Assembly (NCBI RefSeq): GCF_050296195.1
Contig: NZ_JBNKRB010000026.1
Origin: Gynuella sp050296195
GTDB lineage: Bacteria; Pseudomonadota; Gammaproteobacteria; Pseudomonadales; Natronospirillaceae
Length of the DNA: 64,000 nucleotides
Reading direction: 5' to 3' (one strand)
Both the position numbers and the translations under genes were made by a program. This document shows positions 34,757-44,904 of the stretch, in pieces (the stretch's first letter is position 1; the number at the start of each line of letters is the position of its first letter). The notes beneath the pieces are model-generated. The model made no database searches and was not told the origin of the DNA. It was given only the letters and a program-made list of their open reading frames with translations.

Positions 34757-35758
34757 ATGCATAAACCTTTTGCCAATCTGACCCCCGATCTTATGCTGGA
34801 CATGCTGGAACTGGGAGGATTCATAGTGGATGGCCGGCTGACCGCTCTGAACAGCTACGAAAACCGGGTGATGCTGGTAGGTATTGAGGAACAACCAGAA
34901 ATCGTAGCGAAGTTTTATCGCCCGGAGCGTTGGAGCAATGAGCAGATTCTGGAAGAACATGCGTTTACCCAACGGCTGCTTGATGCAGAGGTTGAAGTTG
35001 TAGCACCACAGGAATTCACTCAAACACAACATTGTATTGCCAGTACTTTGATCGAACATGAAGGTTACCGGCTCGCAGTTTTTCCCAAACGCTGGGGACA
35101 ACCGATTGAACTGGACAACCTGGATCAACTGGAAATGATTGGTCGTGTGCTGGGTCGTCTACATGCAGTGGGTATGGACGAAACTTTTGAGCACAGAATC
35201 ACCTTTACTCCTGAAAAATTTGGCTGGCAAGCCAGACAGATCTGCCTGCAATCGGACATGATTCCTCTCGAGCTGATGCCTGCCTATGAATCGGTATCAG
35301 AACAGTTACTAGACAAAATTGATCGGCAATGGCGTTCCAGCGAAATTTTTAACATATCTCTGCACGGGGATTTTCATCCGGGAAATATTCTGATCAGAGA
35401 TGAACAGCCGCTGCTGGTGGATTTTGATGACTGTGTCAGCGGGCCGGCTATTCAAGACATATGGATGTTACTGTCCGGAGATCATGAACTTCAGCTACAA
35501 CAATTGGCGAGAATCGCCAAAGGTTATTCCATGTTCTGTCATTTTCCCATGTCAGAGCTCGGCTTGATTGAGTGCTGTCGCAGCCTGCGCATGATTCATT
35601 ATGCCGCCTGGCTTTCCAGTCGCTGGAATGACCCCGCATTTCCAAGAGCATTTCCTTGGTTTGAGTCTCCCCGCTTCTGGTCTGATCACATACTACAGCT
35701 CAGGGAACAGTTGGCAGCCATGGACCTGCCAGCACCATCACTCACCCATCTGCTGTAA
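34757..35758 (+). CDS. srkA: Stress response kinase A (SrkA/RdoA)
   Basis: Ser/Thr kinase of the APH-like fold that in E. coli counters stress-induced toxin-mediated death. LNSYENRV, AKFYRPERWSNEQILEEH, catalytic LHGDFHPGNIL and metal-binding LLVDFDDC are all conserved. ATG 34757 (MHKPFANLTPD) matches the family start; the frame continues to 34715. Length is 333 aa. Confidence 0.92.
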   Translation: MHKPFANLTPDLMLDMLELGGFIVDGRLTALNSYENRVMLVGIEEQPEIVAKFYRPERWSNEQILEEHAFTQRLLDAEVEVVAPQEFTQTQHCIASTLIEHEGYRLAVFPKRWGQPIELDNLDQLEMIGRVLGRLHAVGMDETFEHRITFTPEKFGWQARQICLQSDMIPLELMPAYESVSEQLLDKIDRQWRSSEIFNISLHGDFHPGNILIRDEQPLLVDFDDCVSGPAIQDIWMLLSGDHELQLQQLARIAKGYSMFCHFPMSELGLIECCRSLRMIHYAAWLSSRWNDPAFPRAFPWFESPRFWSDHILQLREQLAAMDLPAPSLTHLL

Positions 35759-36011
35759 AAAGATAGCGTGATGGCGAATGACCAGCGATAACCCGAGTGC
35801 ATGGTAGAAGGGTCACCGCCGACGTAGCCGGCGATACTCAGACACTGCTCAAAAAACGGACCAGCAGCTCCGATTCGACAAAAGGTTTTAATTGGCGGTA
35901 CAGTCACTGATGATCATCGTTGCCTGCAAAACCAATAGAAACTGAATTTGAGTATGCTGCTACAATTGATTTCAGTTTTTTCTTCATACCACAAAAGGAA
36001 TCCGGATTAGT

Positions 36012-38141
36012 ATGAAATTAAGAACCAGGTATTCTTTGTTTATTCTGGGTCTGACGACTGGTAGCTTACTGATCCTGTCTATCTCATTGATCCTGTTGTT
36101 TGAAAATGCATCAGCAGAACTCAATCGCTTGAATGTCGATGATTTAAAAGCCGAACTGACGGAGCGGATGCTCAATCGTTCCCAAACGATTTCCCGGCAA
36201 TTTGCCAAAAACCTGTCCCGCCCCTTATACAATTACGACTATGAAACCATCCTTGATCTGACTAACGTAACGCTGGCCAACGATGAAGTCGAAACCATTC
36301 ATATCTTTGATTTGAAAAATAATTATTTTGGCCACAGTGATGGAATTGCCGATATTTTCGTTTCGACGGAACAAGTCAGTAAACAGCTTCTACAGGCGGT
36401 CAAACGCGGCATGACCTATAAAGAGCCCTCTGAAGACCAACTCTTCATAGCCCAACCCGTTCTGGTCGAGAATCGTGTTATCGGAGGGGTTGAAATGCTG
36501 TTTTCCCAGACCGATGTCATTAATGAAATCAAAGCGTTGGGAAATAAGGCCACTGAGCGCCGTATCCATAAAATATTCGAGTTTCTGAATATTGCCCTTG
36601 GCATTACCATCGCACTGGCCATTGCGGTCATCTCTGTTGGTGATCACATTGCAAAACGCCTGGTTCAACCGATTGCCAAACTGGTTAAGTTCGCCAACGA
36701 TATCGGTCAGGGCCGTTATCGTGAACATCTCAGTATCAAAGCGGATGATGAAATTGTCGCCCTCGCAAATACCATGAATCAAATGGTGGCAAACCTTGAA
36801 GAAAGGTCTCTTCGTATTCAACATCTGGCGTATCACGACTCTTTAACAGATTTACCAAACCGATTGTTTTTCAGCGAAATCCTAGAACGCTGGATTGACA
36901 TTTCCTACAGCCATAAAAAGTCCTTTTGCCTGATATTCATGGACCTGGATGGTTTTAAGCGGGTAAACGATACCTATGGCCATGAACTTGGGGACGAATT
37001 GATTCACCATGTTTCAAGCCGGATTAAGGCTCAGATGTCTTCTGTAACCCAGGAAGACAGTGATCGCCAGAAACCGTTCTTGGCACGGCTTGGCGGAGAT
37101 GAGTTTGTATGTGTGTTGGAAATCAGCAGTCCAGCAGAAGCCGCGCACAATGCTACTGCCCTGATCAAAATGATCAGCCAGCCCTATCACATTCTGAATT
37201 TCGATATTTATATCAGCTGCAGTATTGGTGTGGCGATCTATCCTGATGATGGCAACACCGGCAGTAACCTAATGAAACGGGCCGATATTGCCATGTATAG
37301 CGCTAAAAACGCCGGCAAAAACGACTTCCATTTCTTCTCTCACGAAATGGATCAACAGGCCCATGACCGGGTAGCTTTAGAGAACGAGCTTCGCATAGCA
37401 CTGAGCCATAATGAACTTGGTGTTTGGTATCAGCCATTGATTAATCTGAAAGATAACAGCATCTGTGGAGTGGAGGCTCTGGTCCGCTGGAAAAACCCAG
37501 TCCGGGGTTTTGTGGGGCCGGATGTGTTTATTCCTATTGCAGAAGAATCCGGCCTTATTCTGCCGATTGGTGACTGGATCATAGAGACTATCTGTCAGCA
37601 GCTAAGCCAATGGGAACCTCACCTGAAAGACGACTTCCATGTGGCCATTAACCTGTCTCCTATACAAATACGGCATTCTGCGTTGGAGAAAACACTGCTC
37701 AAGGCTATTTCTTCACATCGCATCAAAAATGACAGGATTCACATAGAAATTACCGAAACCGCACTGGTGGAAAATGAGGCAGCAACTCTCAGGACTCTGA
37801 GTCAGTTGAATCAGGCGGGCATCAAAATATGGCTGGATGATTTCGGTACTGGATTTTCCTCTCTGAGCCATTTGAAACAATTTCCAGTCTCTGGCGTCAA
37901 AATTGATCGCAGCTTCGTTGCTGATTTAGAGCAGGATGTGGATGATCGTGCACTGATCAGCGCGATGATCGTTTTAGCTAACGCCATGGCTCTGGACGTG
38001 ATTGCAGAAGGCATAGAAACCGAGACTCAGTGCTTGTTACTTAATGAGCTGCAATGCCCGAAGGGACAGGGGTATTTTTACAGCCGACCACTGCCGGGAG
38101 ACCAACTCCTGGATTTATACAGATGGTGGCCAGGCAAATAA
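36012..38141 (+). CDS. GGDEF-EAL cyclic-di-GMP enzyme with periplasmic sensor and HAMP
   Basis: A 709-aa inner-membrane protein. Helices at about 10-32 and 196-215 bracket a periplasmic sensor domain. A HAMP linker (RLVQPIAKLVKFANDIGQG) leads to a GGDEF domain with an intact RLGGDEF active site, then an EAL domain with VEALVRW and DDFGTGFSSL. Both catalytic signatures look complete, so it may make or degrade c-di-GMP. The 250-bp gap upstream (35759-36011) shows no gene. Its end overlaps the convergent tatD by 27 bp. Confidence 0.9.
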   Translation: MKLRTRYSLFILGLTTGSLLILSISLILLFENASAELNRLNVDDLKAELTERMLNRSQTISRQFAKNLSRPLYNYDYETILDLTNVTLANDEVETIHIFDLKNNYFGHSDGIADIFVSTEQVSKQLLQAVKRGMTYKEPSEDQLFIAQPVLVENRVIGGVEMLFSQTDVINEIKALGNKATERRIHKIFEFLNIALGITIALAIAVISVGDHIAKRLVQPIAKLVKFANDIGQGRYREHLSIKADDEIVALANTMNQMVANLEERSLRIQHLAYHDSLTDLPNRLFFSEILERWIDISYSHKKSFCLIFMDLDGFKRVNDTYGHELGDELIHHVSSRIKAQMSSVTQEDSDRQKPFLARLGGDEFVCVLEISSPAEAAHNATALIKMISQPYHILNFDIYISCSIGVAIYPDDGNTGSNLMKRADIAMYSAKNAGKNDFHFFSHEMDQQAHDRVALENELRIALSHNELGVWYQPLINLKDNSICGVEALVRWKNPVRGFVGPDVFIPIAEESGLILPIGDWIIETICQQLSQWEPHLKDDFHVAINLSPIQIRHSALEKTLLKAISSHRIKNDRIHIEITETALVENEAATLRTLSQLNQAGIKIWLDDFGTGFSSLSHLKQFPVSGVKIDRSFVADLEQDVDDRALISAMIVLANAMALDVIAEGIETETQCLLLNELQCPKGQGYFYSRPLPGDQLLDLYRWWPGK

Positions 38142-38885
38142 TTCCCGGGTATTGGCAAGTACCGCCCGCTGTATTTGCTCCGGGTCCTGTTGCTGCAACT
38201 CTGCCAGACAATTCAGAATTAAAAGCAGATTTTCCGGACTATTACGAGCCCCCCTGTGATCATAAGGGCTCATATCCGGAGCGTCTGTTTCCAATACCAT
38301 CGAATGCAATGGCAATCTAGATGCGGCAGCCCGGATTTTACGAGCGTTGGGTCGAGTGATCAGGCCACCAATCCCCAGTTTAAAACCAATATCGATAAAC
38401 CTCATTGCGTCTTCATAGCTACCGGAAAAGCCATGTACCACTCCGCGTACACCAGGATAATCACGCAAGATATTCTGCAATCTGGCATGCGTTTTCACAC
38501 TATGAAGAATGACGGGTTTATCAAGCTCTTGCGCCACACTCAGCTGATATTTCAGACCCTCCAGCTGTAGCTCCGGATTACCTTTGAGCTTATCAAGCCC
38601 AGTTTCACCGATTGCCAGAACCGGAACCGGTGACCTATCAAATATTTCCGCAAGGTCACGCAACGACTCTATCGCGGTTTCACTCACATACCAGGGGTGC
38701 AATCCCAAAGCCAGGGCCACTTGTGGATACTGAGATGCCAATTGTAATTGTCTTGGCCAGAATCTGGGAGCCACTGCGGGCACCATAAACCCACGAATAT
38801 TCTTTTGCTGGCAGGATTCGATAACTTGTTGACGATCAGCATCAAAGGCCTCGAAATCGAGATGACAATGGCTATCAATCAACAT
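38115..38885 (-). CDS. tatD: TatD-family metal-dependent DNase
   Basis: TIM-barrel hydrolase of 256 aa. LIDSHCHLDFEAFD gives the HxH metal motif, followed by GETGLDK, VILHSVKTH, VHGFSG and ETDAPDMSP. It is the last gene of the gpmI-envC-ctpA-yibQ-tatD block on the minus strand. The exact paralogue (TatD, YcfH or YjjV) is uncertain; the 50-bp gap to the upstream yibQ suggests co-transcription. Confidence 0.88.
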   Translation of the reverse strand: MLIDSHCHLDFEAFDADRQQVIESCQQKNIRGFMVPAVAPRFWPRQLQLASQYPQVALALGLHPWYVSETAIESLRDLAEIFDRSPVPVLAIGETGLDKLKGNPELQLEGLKYQLSVAQELDKPVILHSVKTHARLQNILRDYPGVRGVVHGFSGSYEDAMRFIDIGFKLGIGGLITRPNARKIRAAASRLPLHSMVLETDAPDMSPYDHRGARNSPENLLLILNCLAELQQQDPEQIQRAVLANTRELFAWPPSV

Positions 38886-38935
38886 AAAAACTCCTGTCGT
38901 CCGGCAGAGGAATTCAGTGGATTACCGACTTCAGT

Positions 38936-39688
38936 TTATTGACTGGCAATAGCTTTTCCAAGCAACAGTTTGTCCACATAAACAAACGTCACGGGTTCAT
39001 ATTGCTGTGCCAATGGCAAACGCATGCGCAGAAATCTAAGAGTTTCGGGGTGAGGATGAGCAATGGCAATGGCATGGCCATTTTTCCTGGCTTTTTCCAT
39101 CAGAATTTCAAATTGCCGGTCCAGACTCTGAGGATCAAGATCATTATCCAGAAAGACAGTACGTGTGGCGTAAGGAGTATTAGTCGACTCTGCAGTCTTC
39201 CAACCCAGGGAATCGGCTACCGTCAAACTGTCAATAAAAAACATCTGGTGACGGTTTAACTCCTTCATTAACCAGGACATGCTTTCCTGATCACGGGTCA
39301 TCCGGCTACCCATATGGTTGTTAACTCCCATTGCATACGGTACAGCAGCAAGAGCTTCATCCAGCTTTTGGCGCTTTTGTTTGTCAGACATACCAACCTC
39401 CAACCCATACTCCCCCATCGGAAAGCCACTTTCACTTTCCATAGGCATATGCAACATGATTGTCTTGCCTTTATTGTGAGCATATTTGGCAAGCACCTGG
39501 GTATAGTTTCGGTCAGGTAAAAAAGCGAGAGTCAGGGGAACAGGAAGATCGATAGCCTGACGACCACGGCTCAGGTTGTAACCGAGGTCGTCAATAATAA
39601 TGGCTACTTTAGCCTTTGACGTCTGCGCTTCAACGGCATGTACGAGACATGCCACTGAATACAACAGACAAAACAGAACTAGCCGCAT
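38936..39688 (-). CDS. yibQ: Divergent polysaccharide deacetylase family protein (YibQ)
   Basis: Exported 250-aa protein with a signal peptide (MRLVLFCLLYSVACLVHAVEA) and a deacetylase-like fold: VAIIIDDLGYNLSRG, LAFLPDRNY, LHMPMES, GVNNHMGSRMT. Such proteins sit beside envC in many gammaproteobacteria, pointing to a cell-envelope role. It starts 4 bp after the ctpA stop. Confidence 0.88.
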   Translation of the reverse strand: MRLVLFCLLYSVACLVHAVEAQTSKAKVAIIIDDLGYNLSRGRQAIDLPVPLTLAFLPDRNYTQVLAKYAHNKGKTIMLHMPMESESGFPMGEYGLEVGMSDKQKRQKLDEALAAVPYAMGVNNHMGSRMTRDQESMSWLMKELNRHQMFFIDSLTVADSLGWKTAESTNTPYATRTVFLDNDLDPQSLDRQFEILMEKARKNGHAIAIAHPHPETLRFLRMRLPLAQQYEPVTFVYVDKLLLGKAIASQ

Positions 39689-39692
39689 CGCA

Positions 39693-41000
39693 TTACTTCA
39701 GTTTGGATACGATATGCATACCTTTGAGCATATTAAGCGCTTCATAGAGCTGATAATCGGTTTCCGCCAGATTCTTTTCCGCTTCAGGATCACCATTGGC
39801 TTTGCCAGCCTCACCCGAAGCTGCGGTGTCATTCTCCAGGTGGCCCTGCAAATCAGATTCTTTAAAGAAACGACTTTCTTCCAGATTCAGTTTTCCACGC
39901 TCAACCGCAATATCAGGCACAATTCCCTGAGCCTGGATGGAACGGCCACTCGGAGTATAGTAACGGGCAGTGGTCAGTTTCAGGGCACGGTTCTCACCCA
40001 GAGGCAATATGGTCTGCACAGAACCTTTACCAAAACTCTGTGTCCCCATGATCACCGCGCGTTTGTGATCCTGAAGAGCGCCTGCCACAATTTCAGATGC
40101 AGAAGCTGAACCACCATTAATCAGGACAACCAGATTCACTCCATCAGAAGCGTCACCGGAGGTTGCACTGTACTTGAATTCAGAATCCGGCAAACGCCCT
40201 TCGGTATATACGATCAAACCTTCAGAGATCAGCGCATCCACAACATCCACTGCAGCATTTAACACGCCACCAGGGTTATTACGCAGATCCAGTACCAGCC
40301 CATTCAGCTCACCACCATTTTCATCACGCAGTTTCTTCATTGCACTGACAAAATCGGGGCCGGTACGCTGCTGGAACTGGCTAATACGCACGTAACCATA
40401 ACCAGATTCCAACATCCGCTGGCGAATACTGGTCACTTTAATAACGTCGCGTTTTATTTTGATTTCCAGCGGCTTCGATTCGCCAGAACGTACAACTGTC
40501 AGCATAATCGTGGAACCAGGTTCTCCACGCATAATGTCGACAGCCTGACTGAGTGACAAACCTTTTACTGGCTTATCATCCAATACCGTAATCAGGTCTC
40601 CGGCCTGAATGCCGGCGCGAAAAGCGGGCGTATCATCGATTGGAGACACAACCCGGACAAATCCTGTTTCATCCATGGAAACTTCAATACCCAGACCTCC
40701 AAACTTGCCACTGGTGTCTTCCCTTAAGTCAGCAAAATCCTGGGGAGTCAGATAACTTGAATGAGGATCCAGCCCTGCCAGCATGCCACGGATGGCATCT
40801 TCAAGCAGTTTTTGATCATCCACTTCTTCAACATAAGAACGCTTTACGTGATCAATCACCTGAGCGAGATTACGAATATCATCAATCGGCAAACGGGTTT
40901 CAGGCCCTTTGCCTGCCTCAACCGAAGTACCAATGCCAATAAAAAGGCCCAAAAGACCTGCAGCAATAAATCCTATCCAAGTTTTCTTCATTGTGTTCAT
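39693..41000 (-). CDS. ctpA: C-terminal processing protease, S41 family
   Basis: Periplasmic serine protease of 435 aa. Signal anchor at residues 5-28, PDZ domain around 90-170 (GLGIEVSMDETGFVRVVSP, GIQAGDLI), and the S41 domain with catalytic Ser in GGSASASEIVAG and Lys in SFGKGSVQT. The gpmI-envC-ctpA-yibQ order is the same as in Pseudomonas. An in-frame ATG at 40991 is an alternative start. Confidence 0.93.
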   Translation of the reverse strand: MNTMKKTWIGFIAAGLLGLFIGIGTSVEAGKGPETRLPIDDIRNLAQVIDHVKRSYVEEVDDQKLLEDAIRGMLAGLDPHSSYLTPQDFADLREDTSGKFGGLGIEVSMDETGFVRVVSPIDDTPAFRAGIQAGDLITVLDDKPVKGLSLSQAVDIMRGEPGSTIMLTVVRSGESKPLEIKIKRDVIKVTSIRQRMLESGYGYVRISQFQQRTGPDFVSAMKKLRDENGGELNGLVLDLRNNPGGVLNAAVDVVDALISEGLIVYTEGRLPDSEFKYSATSGDASDGVNLVVLINGGSASASEIVAGALQDHKRAVIMGTQSFGKGSVQTILPLGENRALKLTTARYYTPSGRSIQAQGIVPDIAVERGKLNLEESRFFKESDLQGHLENDTAASGEAGKANGDPEAEKNLAETDYQLYEALNMLKGMHIVSKLK

Positions 41001-41129
41001 TCAATCAATCCACTTATAGTCACTTCGTATTTTACGCAGCAGTTTATTCTCTAGACTACCCGCTCCCTAAAGGACAATCATTATTTACGTGCTTTTTATG
41101 ATGCCAATATTTTGGTTTTGCAGCTGGAA

Positions 41130-42266
41130 TTACTGCTTTGCCAACCACTTTGCAGGGTTTCTTGGCTTCCCCTGATAACGAATTTCAAAGTAAACACCAG
41201 GTTCCTCCAGACCACTGTCACCAGCACGCGCCAGCAAATCACCTTTGTTTACCCACTCACCCACCGATCGCAGCAGCACTTCGTTTCGTCCATACAAACT
41301 CATGAAACCATCGCCATGATCCAGAATGATCAATAATCCGAATCCCTTCAACCAGTCCGCAAACACGACTCTGCCATGATGTACGGCTGTTACACCAGCC
41401 CCCTCTTTAGCAGCGATCAGGATTCCATCCCAAGTCAGCGGGCCGGCTCCCAATCGTTCACCGAAACGATGAGTCAATCTGCCCTGCGCAGGCCAGCCAA
41501 GCTGCCCCTGAACACTGGCAAACGGCACATCCATTTCAATTGGCACCAGGGACTTTAGAGACTCATTCATACGTTTCAGCAACTCTTCCAGCCGGGCACG
41601 ATCCTCTTTCATCGTCACCAACCGTTGTGAACCACTGGCAATCTGCTGGTTCAACTTGACCAACAATTGAGTTCTTTCATTTTGCTGTTGCTTAAGGCGT
41701 TGGTTATCCTTCACCAAACGCTGATTGCTCTTGCGCAACTGCTCAGATTTATCATTCAGCGATTGTTCGGTATGTTGCAACTCTGTGAGATCCCTTTGAT
41801 ATTGAGTCAACAGGTCTTGCTGGGACTCACTTAACCAAGTGGCATAGTTGAGCATACGACGCAGATCATTTGGATTCTGTTGACTCAGAAGCATCTTCAA
41901 TTGACTTTGTCGCCCCTGTTGGTAACTCGCAACCACCAGTTGTTCGATGTTGTGACGCTTTTTTTTCAGTGCCTGGCGGAGTTGAGATTGGTTGTTCTGC
42001 AACTCCGCAATTTGCTTTTTTAGCCGCTCAAGCTCCTGCTGCAATTGTTCAATTTCAGCCAGATTATCGGAAATGGATTTCTCGGTAGTCTTTAATTTTT
42101 CTTGTAGACCATCTTTTTGCTTGGAAACCTGCTGCAACCACTGGTTCAGCTTATCCATTTCTTGTTTCAATACTTTAAGATCTTTTTCAGTCGCCTGACG
42201 ATCCTCTGCCAGTGCAAAAGAGCAGAAAGATCCAATTAATACACATATAAGCAACAGAAACTTCAT
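41130..42266 (-). CDS. envC: Murein hydrolase activator EnvC
   Basis: Periplasmic activator of amidases AmiA/AmiB in daughter-cell separation. A signal peptide of about 20 residues is followed by a long coiled coil (about 25-245, Gln/Leu/Lys-rich heptads) and a C-terminal LytM domain (VTAVHHGRVVFADWL, LIILDHGDGFMSLYG). The LytM zinc motif is degenerate (no HxH), as expected for a non-catalytic activator. Length is 378 aa. Confidence 0.93.
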   Translation of the reverse strand: MKFLLLICVLIGSFCSFALAEDRQATEKDLKVLKQEMDKLNQWLQQVSKQKDGLQEKLKTTEKSISDNLAEIEQLQQELERLKKQIAELQNNQSQLRQALKKKRHNIEQLVVASYQQGRQSQLKMLLSQQNPNDLRRMLNYATWLSESQQDLLTQYQRDLTELQHTEQSLNDKSEQLRKSNQRLVKDNQRLKQQQNERTQLLVKLNQQIASGSQRLVTMKEDRARLEELLKRMNESLKSLVPIEMDVPFASVQGQLGWPAQGRLTHRFGERLGAGPLTWDGILIAAKEGAGVTAVHHGRVVFADWLKGFGLLIILDHGDGFMSLYGRNEVLLRSVGEWVNKGDLLARAGDSGLEEPGVYFEIRYQGKPRNPAKWLAKQ

Positions 42267-42427
42267 TTCGCTTTCCGTATCAAATCAAACATCATCACCT
42301 TCCTGCCCGCGGTTCAGTAACAAAACCATGATCATTACAGTAGGTAGACACGCACAACCAACCACTACCTTTATATCTCTCTCCTGCACATCCCTGTATC
42401 CGAGGAATACCGTTCATCCCTTAACAT

Positions 42428-42454
42428 AAAAAAGCCAGCTTTTTGCTGGCTTTT
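42428..42454 (-). terminator. Intrinsic terminator after gpmI
   Basis: On the minus strand GCCAGC-AAAAA-GCTGGC is followed by TTTTTT. It lies 22 bp past the gpmI stop and separates it from envC. The symmetric flanking A and T runs allow function in both directions. Confidence 0.88.
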
Positions 42455-42475
42455 GGCATCAGTCTTGTCTGTAGT

Positions 42476-44020
42476 CTAGACGATCAGGTTTTCTCCCGTC
42501 ATCTCTTCCGGAACATTTTCACCCATCATCGACAATAAAGTTGGAGCAATATCACACAAACGACCATCATTCAGCGATTTAACCTTGCCATGGCCACTGA
42601 CGTAAACCAATGGTACCGGGAAAGTCGTATGGCTGGTCACTGGCCCACCGGTCTCGGGATCAACCATCAGCTCAACATTACCATGGTCAGCAGTAATCAA
42701 GCAGTCTCCGCCTGCTGCCAATATCGCATCTGTAACTGCTTTCAAACTAACATCCAAAGCTTCAACCGCCTTAATGGCCGCATCCATCTTGCCTGTGTGA
42801 CCTACCATATCACCATTCGCATAATTACAGACAATCAGATCATAGGCACCGCTTTCAATTGCTGACACCAGCTTCTCAGTGACTTCCGGCGCACTCATTT
42901 CAGGCTGCATATCATATGTGGCAACTTTTGGAGAAGGCACCAAAATGCGGCTTTCACCCTCAAACTCCTCTTCACGACCACCGGAGAAAAAGAAGGTTAC
43001 ATGGGCATATTTTTCAGTCTCAGCAATACGCAATTGCGTTTTACCGAGACTGGCAGTCACTTCTCCGATAGAGTTGACTAGATCCTGGGAGGGATAAGCA
43101 CAGCTACACTTAATATCCGCAGCATATTCTGTCAGCATGACAAAATCAGCCAACTGAGGCCGCACAGTGCGGTCCAGCGTTGAATCCAGATCATCCTGAA
43201 CGAAAGCACGAGTAATCTCACGCGCACGGTCAGGGCGGAAATTCATGAAGATGACAGAGTCCCCATCCTCAATTTTAACGGCCTCTGCACTATTAGGGCG
43301 AATAGATGTCGGGGGTACAAATTCGTCATCTTTATCCTGCTCATACGCGGCACGCAATCCATCCACTGCTGTGGCGGCAACAATGTCAGCATTGCCACGC
43401 ACCATAAGATCATAAGCCTGTTGAACCCGCTCCCAACGGTTGTCACGATCCATGGCGTAGTAACGACCAATCAACGAGGCAACATAACCAACATTCAGCT
43501 CTGCCAACTTGGCGTCCAGCTTCTTCAAAGTCGCTTCTGCACTACGAGGAGGGGTATCGCGGCCATCCAAAAAGGCATGAACATACACTTTCTTCGCGCC
43601 TCGTTTGGCTGCCATTTCAATGGCGGCAACCAAGTGATCCTCATGACTGTGAACACCGCCTGGAGATGCAAGTCCCATAATGTGCACAGCACCATTGTTC
43701 GCAATGGCTTTATCAACAGCACCGGTCAAAGCGACATTGTCGAAAAAATCACCATCTTCAATAGATTTGGATACCCGGGTAAAGCTCTGATAAACAATAC
43801 GGCCGGCTCCAAGGTTCATATGACCTACTTCAGAATTTCCCATCTGACCTTCCGGCAGACCAACAGCCATTCCTGAAGTCTGTACAAGACTATGGGGGTA
43901 TTCAGCCCATAGACGTTTCCAGTTAGGACAGTCTGCTTTTTCTATAGCATTGGATTGGGAGGTTTCGCTGTATCCAAAACCATCGAGAATAATCAAAGCA
44001 TGAGGTATTTTTTTGGACAT
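42476..44020 (-). CDS. gpmI: 2,3-bisphosphoglycerate-independent phosphoglycerate mutase
   Basis: Glycolytic interconversion of 3- and 2-phosphoglycerate using a Mn-dependent phosphoserine mechanism. The alkaline-phosphatase-type metal site begins HALIILDGFGYS; GNSEVGHMNLGAGR holds the catalytic Ser region; HAFLDGRDTPPRSA, IMNFRPDRAR and TADHGNVE are further signatures. Length is 514 aa. Divergent from the rhodanese gene. Confidence 0.95.
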   Translation of the reverse strand: MSKKIPHALIILDGFGYSETSQSNAIEKADCPNWKRLWAEYPHSLVQTSGMAVGLPEGQMGNSEVGHMNLGAGRIVYQSFTRVSKSIEDGDFFDNVALTGAVDKAIANNGAVHIMGLASPGGVHSHEDHLVAAIEMAAKRGAKKVYVHAFLDGRDTPPRSAEATLKKLDAKLAELNVGYVASLIGRYYAMDRDNRWERVQQAYDLMVRGNADIVAATAVDGLRAAYEQDKDDEFVPPTSIRPNSAEAVKIEDGDSVIFMNFRPDRAREITRAFVQDDLDSTLDRTVRPQLADFVMLTEYAADIKCSCAYPSQDLVNSIGEVTASLGKTQLRIAETEKYAHVTFFFSGGREEEFEGESRILVPSPKVATYDMQPEMSAPEVTEKLVSAIESGAYDLIVCNYANGDMVGHTGKMDAAIKAVEALDVSLKAVTDAILAAGGDCLITADHGNVELMVDPETGGPVTSHTTFPVPLVYVSGHGKVKSLNDGRLCDIAPTLLSMMGENVPEEMTGENLIV

Positions 44021-44180
44021 AGGACTTTCACCTGTAAGTTGAAAAACTGGATTGGAATATCACTATTCTACCTTGGTCGTATATAGGGTGCGAGGAAAGA
44101 AAACTAATTCACTCGATAGCATTGACCTGCACGTGTATACTCCACGCCTTCTTTTCAACCCTGTATTACGATTATTAAGT

Positions 44181-44597
44181 ATGGAACAGTTTCTCGTCTT
44201 CATCATGAACCATTGGATATTATCCGCAGTCTGGTTAGTCTTTTTCATTCTGGTCATTCTTAATGAAAGTGCCAGAGGCGGGGCTCAACTCAGCCCTCAG
44301 CAGGCGACTCGCCTGATCAACAGTGAAAATGCTGTGGTGCTCGACGTCCGCAAAAAAGATGAATTCAAAACCGGCCATTTGCCCAACTCGCTGAATATTC
44401 CTGCAACGAATATCAGCAACAGACTTGGGGAACTGGAGCCCTACCGCAATAAGCCTATCATTCTGGTCTGCAAGACCGGTACCACGACAGGCACAGTTGG
44501 GGCAACGCTAAAAAAAGCCGGATTTGAAAACGTCACTCGCCTCAAAGGAGGGATTACCGAGTGGCTCAGCAACAACCTTCCCTTGGTTAAATCCTGA
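44181..44597 (+). CDS. Membrane-anchored rhodanese-like protein (YibN type)
   Basis: A 138-aa protein with one N-terminal transmembrane helix and a rhodanese domain: AVVLDVRKKDEFKTGHLPNS and the active-site loop VCKTGTTTGT with catalytic Cys. The start MEQFLVF at 44181 matches the family; upstream open frame lacks support. It leads the rhodanese-grxC-secB unit. Confidence 0.88.
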   Translation: MEQFLVFIMNHWILSAVWLVFFILVILNESARGGAQLSPQQATRLINSENAVVLDVRKKDEFKTGHLPNSLNIPATNISNRLGELEPYRNKPIILVCKTGTTTGTVGATLKKAGFENVTRLKGGITEWLSNNLPLVKS

Positions 44598-44611
44598 AGC
44601 AGGCAATGAAT

Positions 44612-44863
44612 ATGGCAAACATTACGATTTATTCATCCAACTACTGCCCATTTTGCATGCAGGCAAAGCATCTACTGCAACAAAAAGGTGTTCAGTTCAA
44701 CGAAATTGTAGTTGATGGAAAAACTGATCTGCGCCGCGAAATGACGGCCAAAGCAGGACGCCATACCGTTCCCCAGATATGGATAAACGACACCCACGTC
44801 GGTGGTTGCGATGATCTTTATGCTCTGGAACGCACTGGCAAACTTGACCCATTGCTTGGATAG
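44612..44863 (+). CDS. grxC: Glutaredoxin 3
   Basis: Dithiol glutaredoxin of 83 aa with CPFC active site, TVPQIWIN cis-Pro loop and GGCDDLYALE. ATG 44612 (MANITIYSS) is placed 8 bases after an AGG ribosome-binding site; an in-frame ATG at 44606 is less likely. It lies 14 bp after the rhodanese gene and before secB. Confidence 0.93.
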   Translation: MANITIYSSNYCPFCMQAKHLLQQKGVQFNEIVVDGKTDLRREMTAKAGRHTVPQIWINDTHVGGCDDLYALERTGKLDPLLG

Positions 44864-44904
44864 TCTGCTTCTGATTACCGATTATTGATAGGAATACACA
44901 AGTC